Of a stretch of 64,000 nt of DNA, positions 1-8,492 are shown piece after piece (the stretch's first letter is position 1; each line of letters starts with the position of its first letter). A model generated the notes under the pieces. The model searched no databases. It worked only from the letters and a program-made list of their open reading frames with translations, and was not told the DNA's origin. A program made the position numbers and the translations under genes. The stretch comes from Propionibacteriales bacterium. GTDB taxonomy: Bacteria; Actinomycetota; Actinomycetes; Propionibacteriales; Nocardioidaceae. The stretch lies in NCBI GenBank assembly GCA_026392415.1, contig JAPLCC010000059.1, forward strand, positions 1 to 64,000, read 5' to 3'.

Positions 1-693
1 CATCCGGCTCACCGAGACGTAGCCGTCGACATCGACGATCATCGACAGCGGATTTGCCGGCGCGGCCGCCTTGGCCGTGCCCGGCAGGCCGCCGCCCAGG
101 AGGTTCTGGAGCTGGTCGGTCAGGTCGGAGAGCGGGTTCGACGCTCCGCCGCCTTCCCCTTCGTCCGGGCCGCCGACGGCGCCGTCCGGCGAGAAGCCCA
201 CCTCGGCGACCGCGGTCTTGTCACCGGAGGTCGTCTGCTGGATCGACCCGGGGATCTTGTTGTCCGTCTGCGTGGTCTGGTCGCCGGGGAACTGCGAGTT
301 CACCTGGGCCGGGTAGCCGTTCGCCGTCAGCGGGGTCGAGGGCAGGCCGAGCTGCTCGGCGAAGGTCTTGAGCCCCTCGCCCACCGGGTCTCCGGGCCAG
401 AAGAAGCTGGAGCGACCCGACGAGCTGCTGGAGTCGGCCTGCACCCTGGTGTAGCCCATCAGGAACTCCAGCTGCGCGATCCCTGCGTCGACCGGGATCG
501 GGATGCTGGGTTCGAAGACCTCGATCCGGATCGGGCTGGACCAGGCCTTGGCGGTGTAGCCGCCGTACTTCGGATCGCCCTCGGCATGCGCCGGGCTGGC
601 GGCGGTCCCGGCAGCGATCGGCATCATCGAGGCCAGCACACCTCCGGTCAGCAGCAGACGGGTACGACGGCTCGTAGGACGGTTCGTGCTCAT
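1..693 (-). CDS. Secreted protein of unknown function, C-terminus beyond window edge
   Basis: This gene is open at the left edge, so it is missing from the ORF track. Reading back from the ATG at 693 gives 231 codons without a stop. The N-terminus has a basic stretch (RPTSRRTR), a hydrophobic core and an Ala-X-Ala-type end (SPAHA), which is a secretion signal. The mature part has no family I recognise; it has a Ser-rich stretch (QADSSSSSGRSS), a Gly/Glu-rich linker and a segment NPLSDLTDQLQNLLGG. Its ATG overlaps the livF stop codon (ATGA), so it is translationally coupled to the importer operon and may act with it outside the membrane. That link is inference from position only. Confidence 0.75.
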   Translation of the reverse strand, partial: MSTNRPTSRRTRLLLTGGVLASMMPIAAGTAASPAHAEGDPKYGGYTAKAWSSPIRIEVFEPSIPIPVDAGIAQLEFLMGYTRVQADSSSSSGRSSFFWPGDPVGEGLKTFAEQLGLPSTPLTANGYPAQVNSQFPGDQTTQTDNKIPGSIQQTTSGDKTAVAEVGFSPDGAVGGPDEGEGGGASNPLSDLTDQLQNLLGGGLPGTAKAAAPANPLSMIVDVDGYVSVSRM

Positions 694-1397
694 GCGGCAC
701 CTCCAAGGATGACGTCGGCCATGGTGTCGAGGATCTCGCCCGGTTCGCCGGTGGCCACGATCCGGCCACCGCTCATCACCGCGGCATAGTCGGACACCCG
801 GAGCGCGGTCCGGGCGAACTGCTCGATGCACAGGATCGAGACGCCGGACTCGGCGATCCTGGCAACGGTGTCGTAGAGCTCGTCGACGATCAGCGGCGCC
901 AGCCCCATCGACAGTTCGTCGAGCAGCAGCAGCGCGGGGTCGGAGGTGAGGGCACGCGACATGGCGAGCATCTGCTGCTCGCCACCCGACATCGTCCCGG
1001 CCAGTTGGTTGCGACGCTCGTGCAGCCGCGGGAAGTAGTTGTAGGCGGTCTCGAGGATGGCGCCCTTGGGGACACCCGCGTAGGACATCAGGACGAGGTT
1101 CTCCTCGACCGTCAGGTTCGGGAAGACCGACCGGCCTTCCGGGATGGTGCACAGGCCGACCCGGGCCAGGTCCTCGGGCGTCGCACCCTTCACGTGGACG
1201 CCGGCGAGGTGGATGTCGCCTGACGTGGCCGCCTTCTGGCCGCTGATCACCTTCACCAGCGTCGACTTCCCGGCACCGTTGGGGCCGAGCAGCGCCATCA
1301 CCGCGCCCTTCGGGACTGCCAGGTCGACACCGCGCAGGACCTCGATCCGGCCATAGGCAGCGTGCAGGTCGACGACGTCGAGGATCGGGACGCTCAT
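690..1397 (-). CDS. livF: Branched-chain amino acid-type ABC transporter ATP-binding protein (LivF)
   Basis: ATPase of an importer for branched-chain amino acids or related acids, acting on the cytoplasmic face. The 235-residue product has Walker A (GPNGAGKST), the LivF-type signature MSGGEQQ, Walker B (LLLLDE) followed by the family-typical LSMGLAP, and the switch His is replaced by Gln (CIEQ), as is usual in LivF. The start at 1397 overlaps the livG stop by four bases (ATGA), and its own stop overlaps the downstream secreted gene in the same way. Substrate is not deducible from sequence. Confidence 0.93.
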   Translation of the reverse strand: MSVPILDVVDLHAAYGRIEVLRGVDLAVPKGAVMALLGPNGAGKSTLVKVISGQKAATSGDIHLAGVHVKGATPEDLARVGLCTIPEGRSVFPNLTVEENLVLMSYAGVPKGAILETAYNYFPRLHERRNQLAGTMSGGEQQMLAMSRALTSDPALLLLDELSMGLAPLIVDELYDTVARIAESGVSILCIEQFARTALRVSDYAAVMSGGRIVATGEPGEILDTMADVILGGAA

Positions 1398-2206
1398 GGG
1401 ATCACCGCCTCCATCTCGCTGGTGTGGTCGGAAGCCGCGCCATGGGCGTCGTCGGCGTCGTCTGGGGAGTAGCCGAGGTAGGCCCGCTGGACCGAGCTGT
1501 CGGCGCGGATGTCGGCAGGTGCGCCCGAGGCGATGATCTCGCCGAAGTCGAGCACGTGGATCTCGTCGCACACACCCATCACCAGGTCCATGTCGTGTTC
1601 GACCATCAAGATCGCTGCCCCCTCGTCGGCGAGATCCGACAGGAGCGCTCCGAAGGAGTCGGTCTCGGTCTCGTCGAGCCCCGAGGAAGGTTCGTCGAGG
1701 AGCAGCAGCTTCGGGTCGCAGGCCAGTGCCCGCGCCAGCTCCAGCAGCCGCGCGGCGCCGGTCGGGATGGAGTCGGCACGCTCGTCGGCGTAGTCGGAGA
1801 TGCCGACCCGGTCGAGCAGCACCTCCACCTCGAGCAGGGACCGGCCACCCCAGCGACCTGCCGGCCGGATCCAGGCCAGCGGTCCGCCGTGGATCTCGCG
1901 GGCAACCCGCACGTTGTCGCGCACCGACAGGGACCCGAAGGCCTCCAGCCGCTGGAAGGTGCGGCCGATGCCGTGGCCGGCACGGCGATGGACCGGCCAC
2001 CGGGTGATGTCGCGGTCGCGGTAGCGGACCCGGCCCTGGGTCGGCTTCTGCAGTCCGGTGATCACGTTGAAGCAGGTGGTCTTGCCTGCTCCGTTCGGTC
2101 CGATCAGGCCAGTGATGCGGCCGCTCTCGGCGGTGAAGGAGGCGCGGTTGACCGCCGTCACCCCACCGAACCGGACGAGGACGTCCTCCACTTCGAGCAA
2201 GGCCAT
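1394..2206 (-). CDS. livG: Branched-chain amino acid-type ABC transporter ATP-binding protein (LivG)
   Basis: Second ATPase of the importer, 270 residues. It shows Walker A (GPNGAGKTT), the family-typical GIGRTFQ Q-loop, Walker B (LLLLDEPSSGLDE) and the switch His in VEHDMD. The ORF track extends the frame upstream to 2464, but that part is antiframe to the permease tail; the ATG at 2206 (MALLEVEDV) follows a GGGGTGTCCTGAG stretch and starts one base before the permease stop region. The usual LivG signature loop reads PTGAARLLELARAL here instead of a clean LSGGQ, a mild divergence seen in this family. Confidence 0.93.
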   Translation of the reverse strand: MALLEVEDVLVRFGGVTAVNRASFTAESGRITGLIGPNGAGKTTCFNVITGLQKPTQGRVRYRDRDITRWPVHRRAGHGIGRTFQRLEAFGSLSVRDNVRVAREIHGGPLAWIRPAGRWGGRSLLEVEVLLDRVGISDYADERADSIPTGAARLLELARALACDPKLLLLDEPSSGLDETETDSFGALLSDLADEGAAILMVEHDMDLVMGVCDEIHVLDFGEIIASGAPADIRADSSVQRAYLGYSPDDADDAHGAASDHTSEMEAVIP

Positions 2207-2207
2207 C

Positions 2208-4214
2208 TCAGGACACCCCTTCGGGCACAGTGATCTTGCGGTCGGCGCCCGTGTCGGCACCCGTGTCGGCGCCTGCGTCGAACGCCGTGTCGAACGCCGT
2301 GTCGACCGATCGGGCGGGCTGCGGGCGACCCGGTTTGAGAAGTCCGTCCAGGCGTTCACGCAACTGCTCCTCCCAGCGGGGAAGGAGCTTGCCTGACACC
2401 CGGCGGCCGAGCGTGAAGAGGTAGTTCGCGATGCCGTTGGGGTCGCGGGCGAGCAGGACAGCACCGATGCCGAGGACCACGAAGCTCACCGCAGCAAGCT
2501 CCGGCGGCGCCGACCGGAGCAACATGAGCGCAGTGCCCCCGAACAGTGCGCCGGTCACCGAGGTGACCCCGAAGATGACGGCACACAGCAGGACCAGCAG
2601 CGACTGGAAGTAGAGGAAGTCGGCAGCGCCGACGGTGCCACGCAGGCCGGCGAACAGGGCACCGGCCACGCCGGCCATGCCTGCCGAGAGGGAGAACAGC
2701 CCGACCCGGAACCACCGCAGGTCCAGGCCCAGCGTGCCGCAGCCCGACGGGCTGTCACGGGTCGCGATGAGGATCCGGCCGAGCGCCCCGCGGCGCAACC
2801 ACAACAGGAACAACCCCATGGCGACGAAGGCCAGGACCATGAACCACACGTACGCGGTGTCGCTGGCGATCTGGATGCCGAAGACCGACAGCCGCTCGGT
2901 CGCCAGGGTTCCGTTGAACTTGAAGGCGAAGTCGGCCTGGAAGATCACCTTGTCCATCAGCACCGCGAAGGCGAGGGTCGACAACGCGAGGTAGAGACCG
3001 GTCAACCGGAGCACCGGCAGCGCGACGAGCGCGCCGACGCCCGCCGCGATCGCGGCGGCGAGGACCAGGCCGAGCAGGTTGGGCTGGTCGAGCTTCGCGT
3101 AGGCGAGGGCTCCCACGCCGGCGAAGGTGAACTGCGCGAGTGAGACGTGCCCGCCGTACCCCGTCAGGAGGACGAGCGAGAGCATCACCATCGCGTAGGT
3201 CGCCGCGACGCCGATCAGCAGCACGTCGGATCGCGACACGATCCCGATGAGCACGAAGGCCGCGGCCAGCAGCACGCCGCCGGCGCCGAGGCTCTTGCCG
3301 AGTTTCGGCACGGGTGCGGCGATGATGCCCTTGACCTGCCCGATCCGCAGCTGGGTCTGGGGCATCGCGACCACCAGGACGAACAGGAAGATCGCGGGGA
3401 TGACCGGGCGGATCGTGGACCAGAACCCGTCGGTGGGCAGGTAGGCCACCGCCAGCGACTCCAGGATGCCCAGGCCCATGGCGCCGACGAAGGTGAGCGG
3501 GAGGCTCTTGAGCCGACCGAGCATGGCGGCGGCATAGGCGTTGATGACCAGGAGGGTCAGCGCGTAGTAGTCCAGCCCGACCACCGGGGTGAGCAGGATC
3601 CCTGCCAGCGCGGCCAGGGACATGCCGATCGCCCAGGCGAGTGCTGCAGCGGTGTCCGGCTTGCCACCGAAGAACCTCAGGAGCTCGGGGTTGTCGACCG
3701 ATGCCCGCATGGCCGTGCCGATACGTGTCCGGTTGAGCAGGAGGTAGAGCCCGAGCGCGACCACGATGGAGCACACGATCGTGATCAGCTGGTGCGCGGT
3801 GATGTAGGTGTCCCCCAGCTGCCACCCCGTCTCTGCGTAGAAGGGCAACAACACGCGCGGCTCGGGTGGCCAGATGTACTGGGCCGCCCCGATCAGCAGG
3901 ACGAGCAGACCGACGGTGACGACCAGGGCCACCGACACCGGCCCCTCCCCCAGGCCGCGGGTGACGACACGCTGGATGAAGAAGCCGATCGCCGGTGCGA
4001 CGACGCCGAGCACCAGGAACAACGACAGCAGGGTCGGCAGACCCTGACGCTGGCTGAAGTCCCAGAAGGTGAAGGCCAGCACCATGCCGAACGCGCCGTG
4101 GGCGAGGTTGAAGACCCTGGTCGTCGCATAGGTCAGGACCAGACCGCTGGCCATGATCGCGTAGGCGGCGCCGGTGAAGAGCCCGAGCAGCGTGAAGGCG
4201 AACAGCGAACTCAT
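2208..4214 (-). CDS. Fused LivH-LivM permease of branched-chain amino acid-type ABC importer
   Basis: A single 668-residue membrane protein combines the two permease subunits that are normally separate. Residues about 1-290 are LivH-like (N-terminal TM start, the NRTRIGTAMRA coupling motif) and residues about 310-600 are LivM-like (hydrophobic helices, LIATRDSPSGCGTLGLD coupling region). The fusion fixes a 1:1 stoichiometry. The last 70 residues are cytoplasmic and end in a low-complexity tail, DTAFDTAFDAGADTGAD, encoded by a tandem 12-bp DNA repeat. It sits between the binding protein (8 bases upstream) and livG. Confidence 0.92.
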   Translation of the reverse strand: MSSLFAFTLLGLFTGAAYAIMASGLVLTYATTRVFNLAHGAFGMVLAFTFWDFSQRQGLPTLLSLFLVLGVVAPAIGFFIQRVVTRGLGEGPVSVALVVTVGLLVLLIGAAQYIWPPEPRVLLPFYAETGWQLGDTYITAHQLITIVCSIVVALGLYLLLNRTRIGTAMRASVDNPELLRFFGGKPDTAAALAWAIGMSLAALAGILLTPVVGLDYYALTLLVINAYAAAMLGRLKSLPLTFVGAMGLGILESLAVAYLPTDGFWSTIRPVIPAIFLFVLVVAMPQTQLRIGQVKGIIAAPVPKLGKSLGAGGVLLAAAFVLIGIVSRSDVLLIGVAATYAMVMLSLVLLTGYGGHVSLAQFTFAGVGALAYAKLDQPNLLGLVLAAAIAAGVGALVALPVLRLTGLYLALSTLAFAVLMDKVIFQADFAFKFNGTLATERLSVFGIQIASDTAYVWFMVLAFVAMGLFLLWLRRGALGRILIATRDSPSGCGTLGLDLRWFRVGLFSLSAGMAGVAGALFAGLRGTVGAADFLYFQSLLVLLCAVIFGVTSVTGALFGGTALMLLRSAPPELAAVSFVVLGIGAVLLARDPNGIANYLFTLGRRVSGKLLPRWEEQLRERLDGLLKPGRPQPARSVDTAFDTAFDAGADTGADTGADRKITVPEGVS
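2239..2310. repeat. Tandem 12-bp repeat inside permease gene tail
   Basis: Six imperfect 12-base units of the form GTGTCGNNCNCC lie head to tail. Being a multiple of three, they encode a four-residue repeat (DTAF, DAGA, DTGA) at the C-terminus of the LivHM protein. Copy number could vary between strains without shifting the frame. Confidence 0.85.
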
Positions 4215-4221
4215 GGACGGG

Positions 4222-5694
4222 TCACCCTCCGATGCCCGAGTTCACGGTCTTGCCACACAGGTAGTTGCCGGAGGAGACCTGCTGCCAGCGACCGCCCTTG
4301 TACTGGGCGATCTTGGCGCACGGAGGAGTGTTGGCCGTGCCGAGGTTCATCGCGGTGTGCGCACCGTTGCCGGTCCAGCTGGTCGTCGAGCGCACGGCCT
4401 GGACCAGCGACGCGCGATTGAGCTTGCCGCCGAGCGCGATCGCCTTCTCGACGAACAGGCGCGCCGCCGACCAGGCATAGAGACCGTAGTAGTTGGGGAT
4501 GGCGCCGGGCTTCACCTGCTGCAGGTAGGAGAGGTAGAGCTGGATCTCGGCGTTCTTCTTGTTCTCGAAGAGATCGTTGGCCGCCCAGATGTAGACGTTC
4601 TCCGCGACGCTTCCGGCCTGCTGGATGTAGCGCTGGTCGTAGATCGTCGGGTCCTGGAAGTAGGCGTCCGGCTTGAATCCCTGCTGCTGCATGGCCTGCT
4701 GCAGCTTGACCGAGTTCTGGTACGGCCCGACGTACGTCACGATCCGGACGCCCTTGGACTTCATCTGCTGCACGTACGGCGCGAAGTTGAACTCCGCGAC
4801 GTCGATGCCCTGCAGGTAGACCACGTTCCAGCCAGCGCCCTTTTCGTAGCCGGCCGCCTGGCTCTTCGTGTTGACCGGGGCTGCCCCGGCGTTGACGTAG
4901 AGGAACGCAGCCTTCTTGACCGCTGCCGGGAACTTCTGGGCAAAATACTTCGAGACCGCGTCCGGGATCAGGTTGGTCCGGATGGAGTACGCCGCGAAGC
5001 AGCTCTTGCAGTCCTGGCGCTCGGGGCTGGTGATGACCGAGCGCAGGTCCGGCAGGCCACAGCTGTTGGCCGTTGCGGCGCCGCCGCTGTCGAAGGCGGA
5101 CATCGAGCCCACCGCCGCGAACGCCTGGTCACAGGCCTTGACGTAGGCCTGCTGGTCAGCGCCTGCGTCGGCTCGGCTGTCGAGGTTGACCAACTCGATC
5201 TTCCGGCCGCAGATGGTGCCCTGGGAGTTGAAGTAGTCGACGTAGGCGCGCGTCGCCTGCTGTGCCGACTCGAAGATGCCGGGCACCGGCCCCGAGATGT
5301 CCGCGATGTTGGCGATCGTGATGGTCTTGTCGGTGATGCCCTTCTGGTTCTTGAAGCCCGCGCACGACCCGGCCTTCACGCCACCGGTCGCCGAGCCGCC
5401 GCCGGAACCGCCGCCGCCGGTCCCGCCGCCACCGGAACCGCTGCCGCCTGCACCCGGGGCGTCGCCGCCTCCGGCAGGTCCGGCCCCGGGTCCGCCCGCC
5501 GCCGCATCGGGGCTTGCGCCGCCGTCGACAGGAGCGCCGGCACCGCCGTCAGGGTTGTTCGCGCCCGCCTGGACCTCAGCTCCGGTCCCGTTGACATCGG
5601 CGACCGTTGCGGGGTCGAGATTGGAGCCGCAGGCAGCGAGCAGCAGCACTACGAGGGTTGCGCCCAGCAGGCGCACAGCACGAACGGCAGACAA
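4222..5694 (-). CDS. Branched-chain amino acid-type ABC transporter substrate-binding lipoprotein
   Basis: Extracellular binding protein of the importer, 490 residues, periplasmic-binding-protein type 1 fold (Peripla_BP_6). A lipobox LLAAC gives lipidation and anchoring. A low-complexity Gly/Pro/Ala/Ser linker of about 80 residues follows before the ligand-binding part, which begins IADISGPVPG. I chose the TTG at 5694 instead of the GTG at 5736 of the ORF track: GAGGAG lies six bases before the TTG, and the resulting N-terminus (SAVRAVRLLGATLV) is a compact signal peptide, while the longer version adds an acidic Pro-rich segment. It is the first gene of the operon. Confidence 0.9.
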   Translation of the reverse strand: MSAVRAVRLLGATLVVLLLAACGSNLDPATVADVNGTGAEVQAGANNPDGGAGAPVDGGASPDAAAGGPGAGPAGGGDAPGAGGSGSGGGGTGGGGSGGGSATGGVKAGSCAGFKNQKGITDKTITIANIADISGPVPGIFESAQQATRAYVDYFNSQGTICGRKIELVNLDSRADAGADQQAYVKACDQAFAAVGSMSAFDSGGAATANSCGLPDLRSVITSPERQDCKSCFAAYSIRTNLIPDAVSKYFAQKFPAAVKKAAFLYVNAGAAPVNTKSQAAGYEKGAGWNVVYLQGIDVAEFNFAPYVQQMKSKGVRIVTYVGPYQNSVKLQQAMQQQGFKPDAYFQDPTIYDQRYIQQAGSVAENVYIWAANDLFENKKNAEIQLYLSYLQQVKPGAIPNYYGLYAWSAARLFVEKAIALGGKLNRASLVQAVRSTTSWTGNGAHTAMNLGTANTPPCAKIAQYKGGRWQQVSSGNYLCGKTVNSGIGG

Positions 5695-5752
5695 TGTCGG
5701 CTCCTCAGCGATTCCGGGCTCCGGCGAGACCCTCACCAGAGCAACGACACAA

Positions 5753-5768
5753 TGTGACTCACGTCATG
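5753..5768. promoter_or_regulatory. Candidate CRP-like site
   Basis: TGTGACTCACGTCATG resembles the TGTGA-N6-TCACA consensus of CRP/GlxR-type regulators (full left half, weak right half). It lies between the importer operon and the divergent DUF6174 gene. A closer match is at 25109. Confidence 0.35.
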
Positions 5769-5860
5769 CCCTTGGCCGTAAAAGTAGAACAGGTTTCATT
5801 TCGGCGCAAATGCCGTTCACCCGACGGAACCGTTCGGCCGCCCGAGACGTCGCAGGCATC

Positions 5861-6382
5861 ATGAGGTCCATGAACACCGCGCAACGCCGCCAGCGCACCG
5901 TCTCCCGTCTCGGCGCCGCCGCGCTGGCCGTCGGCCTCGCGCTGGCCGTGGCCGCCTGCGGCCGCGAGAACGACGCCGCGACCGACGACGTGACGCCACA
6001 GGGCCAGGCCTCGCCCACTGCCTCACCCAGTCCGGACGCACGCGACTACCCCGACTTCGCGCCGACGAACTACACCTACCGACTGGAGGTGCTCTGCTAC
6101 TGCCCGCAGATCGGTGCAGTACGGGTGACGGTCAAGGACGGCAAGGTCACCGAGGCGAAGTCGATCACGGGCGAGGCCAAGGGCCAGGACGCTCCCGAGT
6201 TCGCCCGACTCACGATCAACGACATCATCGCTCGCGCCAACGACCCGCAGATCGACGAGGTCGAGGTGACCTGGCCCGCCGGTCAGGACCACCCGTCAGT
6301 CGTCGCGCTCGACCACCTCGAGCTGGCGGTCGACGACGAGGTCACCTACACCATCAAGAACGTGACCGTCACCGGGGAATGA
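5861..6382 (+). CDS. DUF6174-type lipoprotein
   Basis: A 173-residue exported protein. The N-terminus has several Arg, a hydrophobic core and a lipobox-like AVAAC, so it is probably lipidated. The mature region has the DUF6174 pattern: a YTYRLEVLCYC core with paired cysteines, then VRVTVKDGKV. Function of the family is unknown. The ORF track extends it to 5276 over the binding-protein gene; the ATG at 5861 (or 5870) begins the signal peptide. It is divergent from the importer and its last 14 bases overlap the 3' end of the convergent MaoC gene. Confidence 0.8.
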   Translation: MRSMNTAQRRQRTVSRLGAAALAVGLALAVAACGRENDAATDDVTPQGQASPTASPSPDARDYPDFAPTNYTYRLEVLCYCPQIGAVRVTVKDGKVTEAKSITGEAKGQDAPEFARLTINDIIARANDPQIDEVEVTWPAGQDHPSVVALDHLELAVDDEVTYTIKNVTVTGE

Positions 6383-7406
6383 GAGCCCAGTAGTCGAGGT
6401 CCAGCAGGACCCCGGCGGCATACTTCCCGGTCTCGGCGTCGCGCAGCGTCATCGACTCGTCGCGGTCCTTGGTGGCCACCAGGCGCAGCCGCAGCGCACC
6501 GACGCTCGGCACCGAGGTCTCGGCCTTCTCGAGCACCTCGGACCAGGCGTAGATCGTGTCGCCGGCGAACGCCGGGGCAGTGTGCGCGCCGGCGTTGATC
6601 GCCGAGACCAGCTGCGCATTGGCGAGGCCGTTGAACGAGAGTGCCCTGGCCATCGAGATCACGTGGCCGCCGTAGATCAGCCGGTTGCCGTCAGGACGCG
6701 CCTGGACGTTGAAGTGCACCTTGGCAGTGTTCTGCCACAGACGGGTCGCCTGCTGGTGCTCGGACTCGGTGAGCGTGACTCCATCGACGTGGTCGATCAA
6801 CTCGTTGACCGCGTAGTCGTCGAAGCGGTGCGACTCACCCGCCGCCGCGAAGTCGTAGTCCGAGAAGTCCAGGCCGGCGGGCAGGACCAGGTCGGATGCC
6901 GCCACGACCGGAGCGAGCGCGGGCACGACGGCTTCAGGCGCCGGCGCGTCGACGTCGCGCTTGTGGACCATGACCCAGCGAGCCCAGTCGAGCGCGACCT
7001 CACCCCGCTGATTGGTCGCCGTCGAGCGGACGTAGACCACGCCGCTCTTGCCGTTCGAGTTCTGCTTGAGCCCGATCACCTCTGAGGACGTGCGCAGGGT
7101 GTCGCCCGGCAGCACGGGCTGGTGGAAGCGGCACTCGGCGTACCCGAGGTTGGCGACGGCGTTGAGCGAGATGTCCGGCACGGTCTTGCCGAAGGCGATG
7201 TGGAACGCGATCAGCTCCTCGACCGGGTGCGGGTCGAGGCCGACGGACGCCGCGAAGGCGGCAGAGGACGGTACGGCGAACCGGGTCGGGTAGAGCGAGC
7301 CGTAGACGGCGCGATCACCTTCGGTGACGGTGCGGGGGGTGGCGTGCTCCAGCACCTGCCCGACAGTGAAGTCCTCGAAGAAGTTGCCCTGGTTCGTCTT
7401 GCTCAT
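6369..7406 (-). CDS. MaoC-family dehydratase, probable mesaconyl-CoA hydratase (beta-methylmalyl-CoA dehydratase)
   Basis: Probably interconverts beta-methylmalyl-CoA and mesaconyl-CoA in the ethylmalonyl-CoA pathway for acetyl-CoA assimilation. The 345-residue length with two MaoC hot-dog halves and the segment AFGKTVPDISLNAVANLGY are characteristic of this subgroup. The ORF track starts it at 7802 inside the glycosyltransferase gene; the ATG at 7406 overlaps the glycosyltransferase stop (ATGA) and begins the conserved part (NFFEDFTVGQ). The acyl-CoA dehydrogenase two genes upstream is the expected pathway partner. Crotonyl-CoA carboxylase/reductase and mutase genes are not in this window. 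Confidence 0.82.
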   Translation of the reverse strand: MSKTNQGNFFEDFTVGQVLEHATPRTVTEGDRAVYGSLYPTRFAVPSSAAFAASVGLDPHPVEELIAFHIAFGKTVPDISLNAVANLGYAECRFHQPVLPGDTLRTSSEVIGLKQNSNGKSGVVYVRSTATNQRGEVALDWARWVMVHKRDVDAPAPEAVVPALAPVVAASDLVLPAGLDFSDYDFAAAGESHRFDDYAVNELIDHVDGVTLTESEHQQATRLWQNTAKVHFNVQARPDGNRLIYGGHVISMARALSFNGLANAQLVSAINAGAHTAPAFAGDTIYAWSEVLEKAETSVPSVGALRLRLVATKDRDESMTLRDAETGKYAAGVLLDLDYWALIPR

Positions 7407-8464
7407 GGGCGGAGATTCTGCCGCCACCGCGACTTCGGCTTTCCACCGGCACCGATTCGTGAGAGCAGGTCCTGGACCGGACCGGCCGGTCCGCAGACCT
7501 TGAAGGCGTCCTTGGGGTGGTCGGCGAGAGCCGCCAGCAGGCCGGCGAGCTGGTCGCGCGCCTCGGGCGTGAGGCCCTCCGGCGTGTGCGTGCCGCGGTT
7601 CGGGTCGGCCTCGACGAGGAGCCCCAGCTCCTTGAGGGTGTCGAAGTCGTCGGCGGTCGTCGCCTCGAAGATCTGCAGCAGGTACTTCTCCCGCAGCTCC
7701 GGGGTCAGCGGCTTGCCGATCAGGGCGCGCACTGCCTGGGCCGTGCGCTCGCGCACCGGACGCAGGCTGACATCGGGACCAGCCGAGAGGATCGCGGTCC
7801 ATTTCCGCACGAAGTCCTCGCCGGAGTAGGACTCGTAGTGCAGCACCGACAGGCCCTTGCCCTCGTGGTGCGGCACCGCCTCCCGCTTGGGGTCGACGAT
7901 CCGGTGGATCGTCAGCCAGCGGTCCAGCGACGGGCGGACGCCCGCCTTGCCCTCCACGTGCCCGTGGAAGAGGTGGCCGTTGGCCGCCTTCTCGATCACC
8001 CCGAGCACCTCGAGCAGGTGCAGGTCCTGCTCGTTCAGCAGGCGCTTGAACCAGGTCGGGCTGCCCTCCCAGTGCACCCGGCTCACGGCCTCCAGCGGCT
8101 TGAGCCGTACGGCGTCCGCGGACTTCGGTACGGCCGCCATCGCCGCCCGGTCGATCTGGCAGATCTCATCGGCGTCGATGTGGAAGATCCAGTCCACCCC
8201 CGGCACGACCGTGAACAGCGACTTCGCGATGTTCGCGTGCATCCGCTGCCGGTTGTTCAGCTCGGAGGGACGCTTGCCGCCCCACCACGCGTCATCGGCG
8301 ACGAGATGGGTGACGTGCTCCTGCCCCGCCAACCACGCCTCGACCTCAGGGTCGGGAGCGTCGAGGAAGACGACCATGTGGTCGACGCCCCCAGCGAGGT
8401 TGCCGGTGACGAAGCGCTGGATGTTGGCCAGCGTGTCCTTGACCGTGCTGACAGTGGCGATCAC
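7403..8464 (-). CDS. Glycosyltransferase family 2-like protein (PF13704 type)
   Basis: A 353-residue cytoplasmic protein that probably transfers a sugar to an envelope polymer. It starts directly with the sugar-nucleotide-binding strand (MIATVSTVKDT) and carries the DxD-type motif in WIFHIDADEI, typical of the short GT2 group. The GTG start at 8464 lies seven bases after TAGGGT, so the message is probably leaderless. It is inserted between two acyl-CoA genes and coupled to the downstream MaoC gene, although its function looks unrelated; similar enzymes accompany the sulfotransferase region 7 kb away. Confidence 0.8.
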   Translation of the reverse strand: MIATVSTVKDTLANIQRFVTGNLAGGVDHMVVFLDAPDPEVEAWLAGQEHVTHLVADDAWWGGKRPSELNNRQRMHANIAKSLFTVVPGVDWIFHIDADEICQIDRAAMAAVPKSADAVRLKPLEAVSRVHWEGSPTWFKRLLNEQDLHLLEVLGVIEKAANGHLFHGHVEGKAGVRPSLDRWLTIHRIVDPKREAVPHHEGKGLSVLHYESYSGEDFVRKWTAILSAGPDVSLRPVRERTAQAVRALIGKPLTPELREKYLLQIFEATTADDFDTLKELGLLVEADPNRGTHTPEGLTPEARDQLAGLLAALADHPKDAFKVCGPAGPVQDLLSRIGAGGKPKSRWRQNLRP

Positions 8465-8471
8465 GCGTGCG

Positions 8472-8477
8472 ACCCTA
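8472..8477 (-). promoter_or_regulatory. -10 box of leaderless promoter for glycosyltransferase
   Basis: TAGGGT on the minus strand fits TANNNT and ends seven bases before the GTG start, so transcription would begin at or next to the start codon. Confidence 0.55.
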
Positions 8478-8492
8478 CTGGCTCGGCGACGA

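Noticed and set aside
690-2000. Extended frame upstream of livF
   Set aside because: The portion before 1397 is Arg/Pro-rich and overlaps livG in another frame; the ATPase starts at 1397.
3147-4421. 424-residue plus-strand ORF
   Set aside because: It lies antisense to the LivHM permease, is rich in Asp, Gln, Arg and His, and has no recognisable domain; a typical shadow in high-GC DNA.
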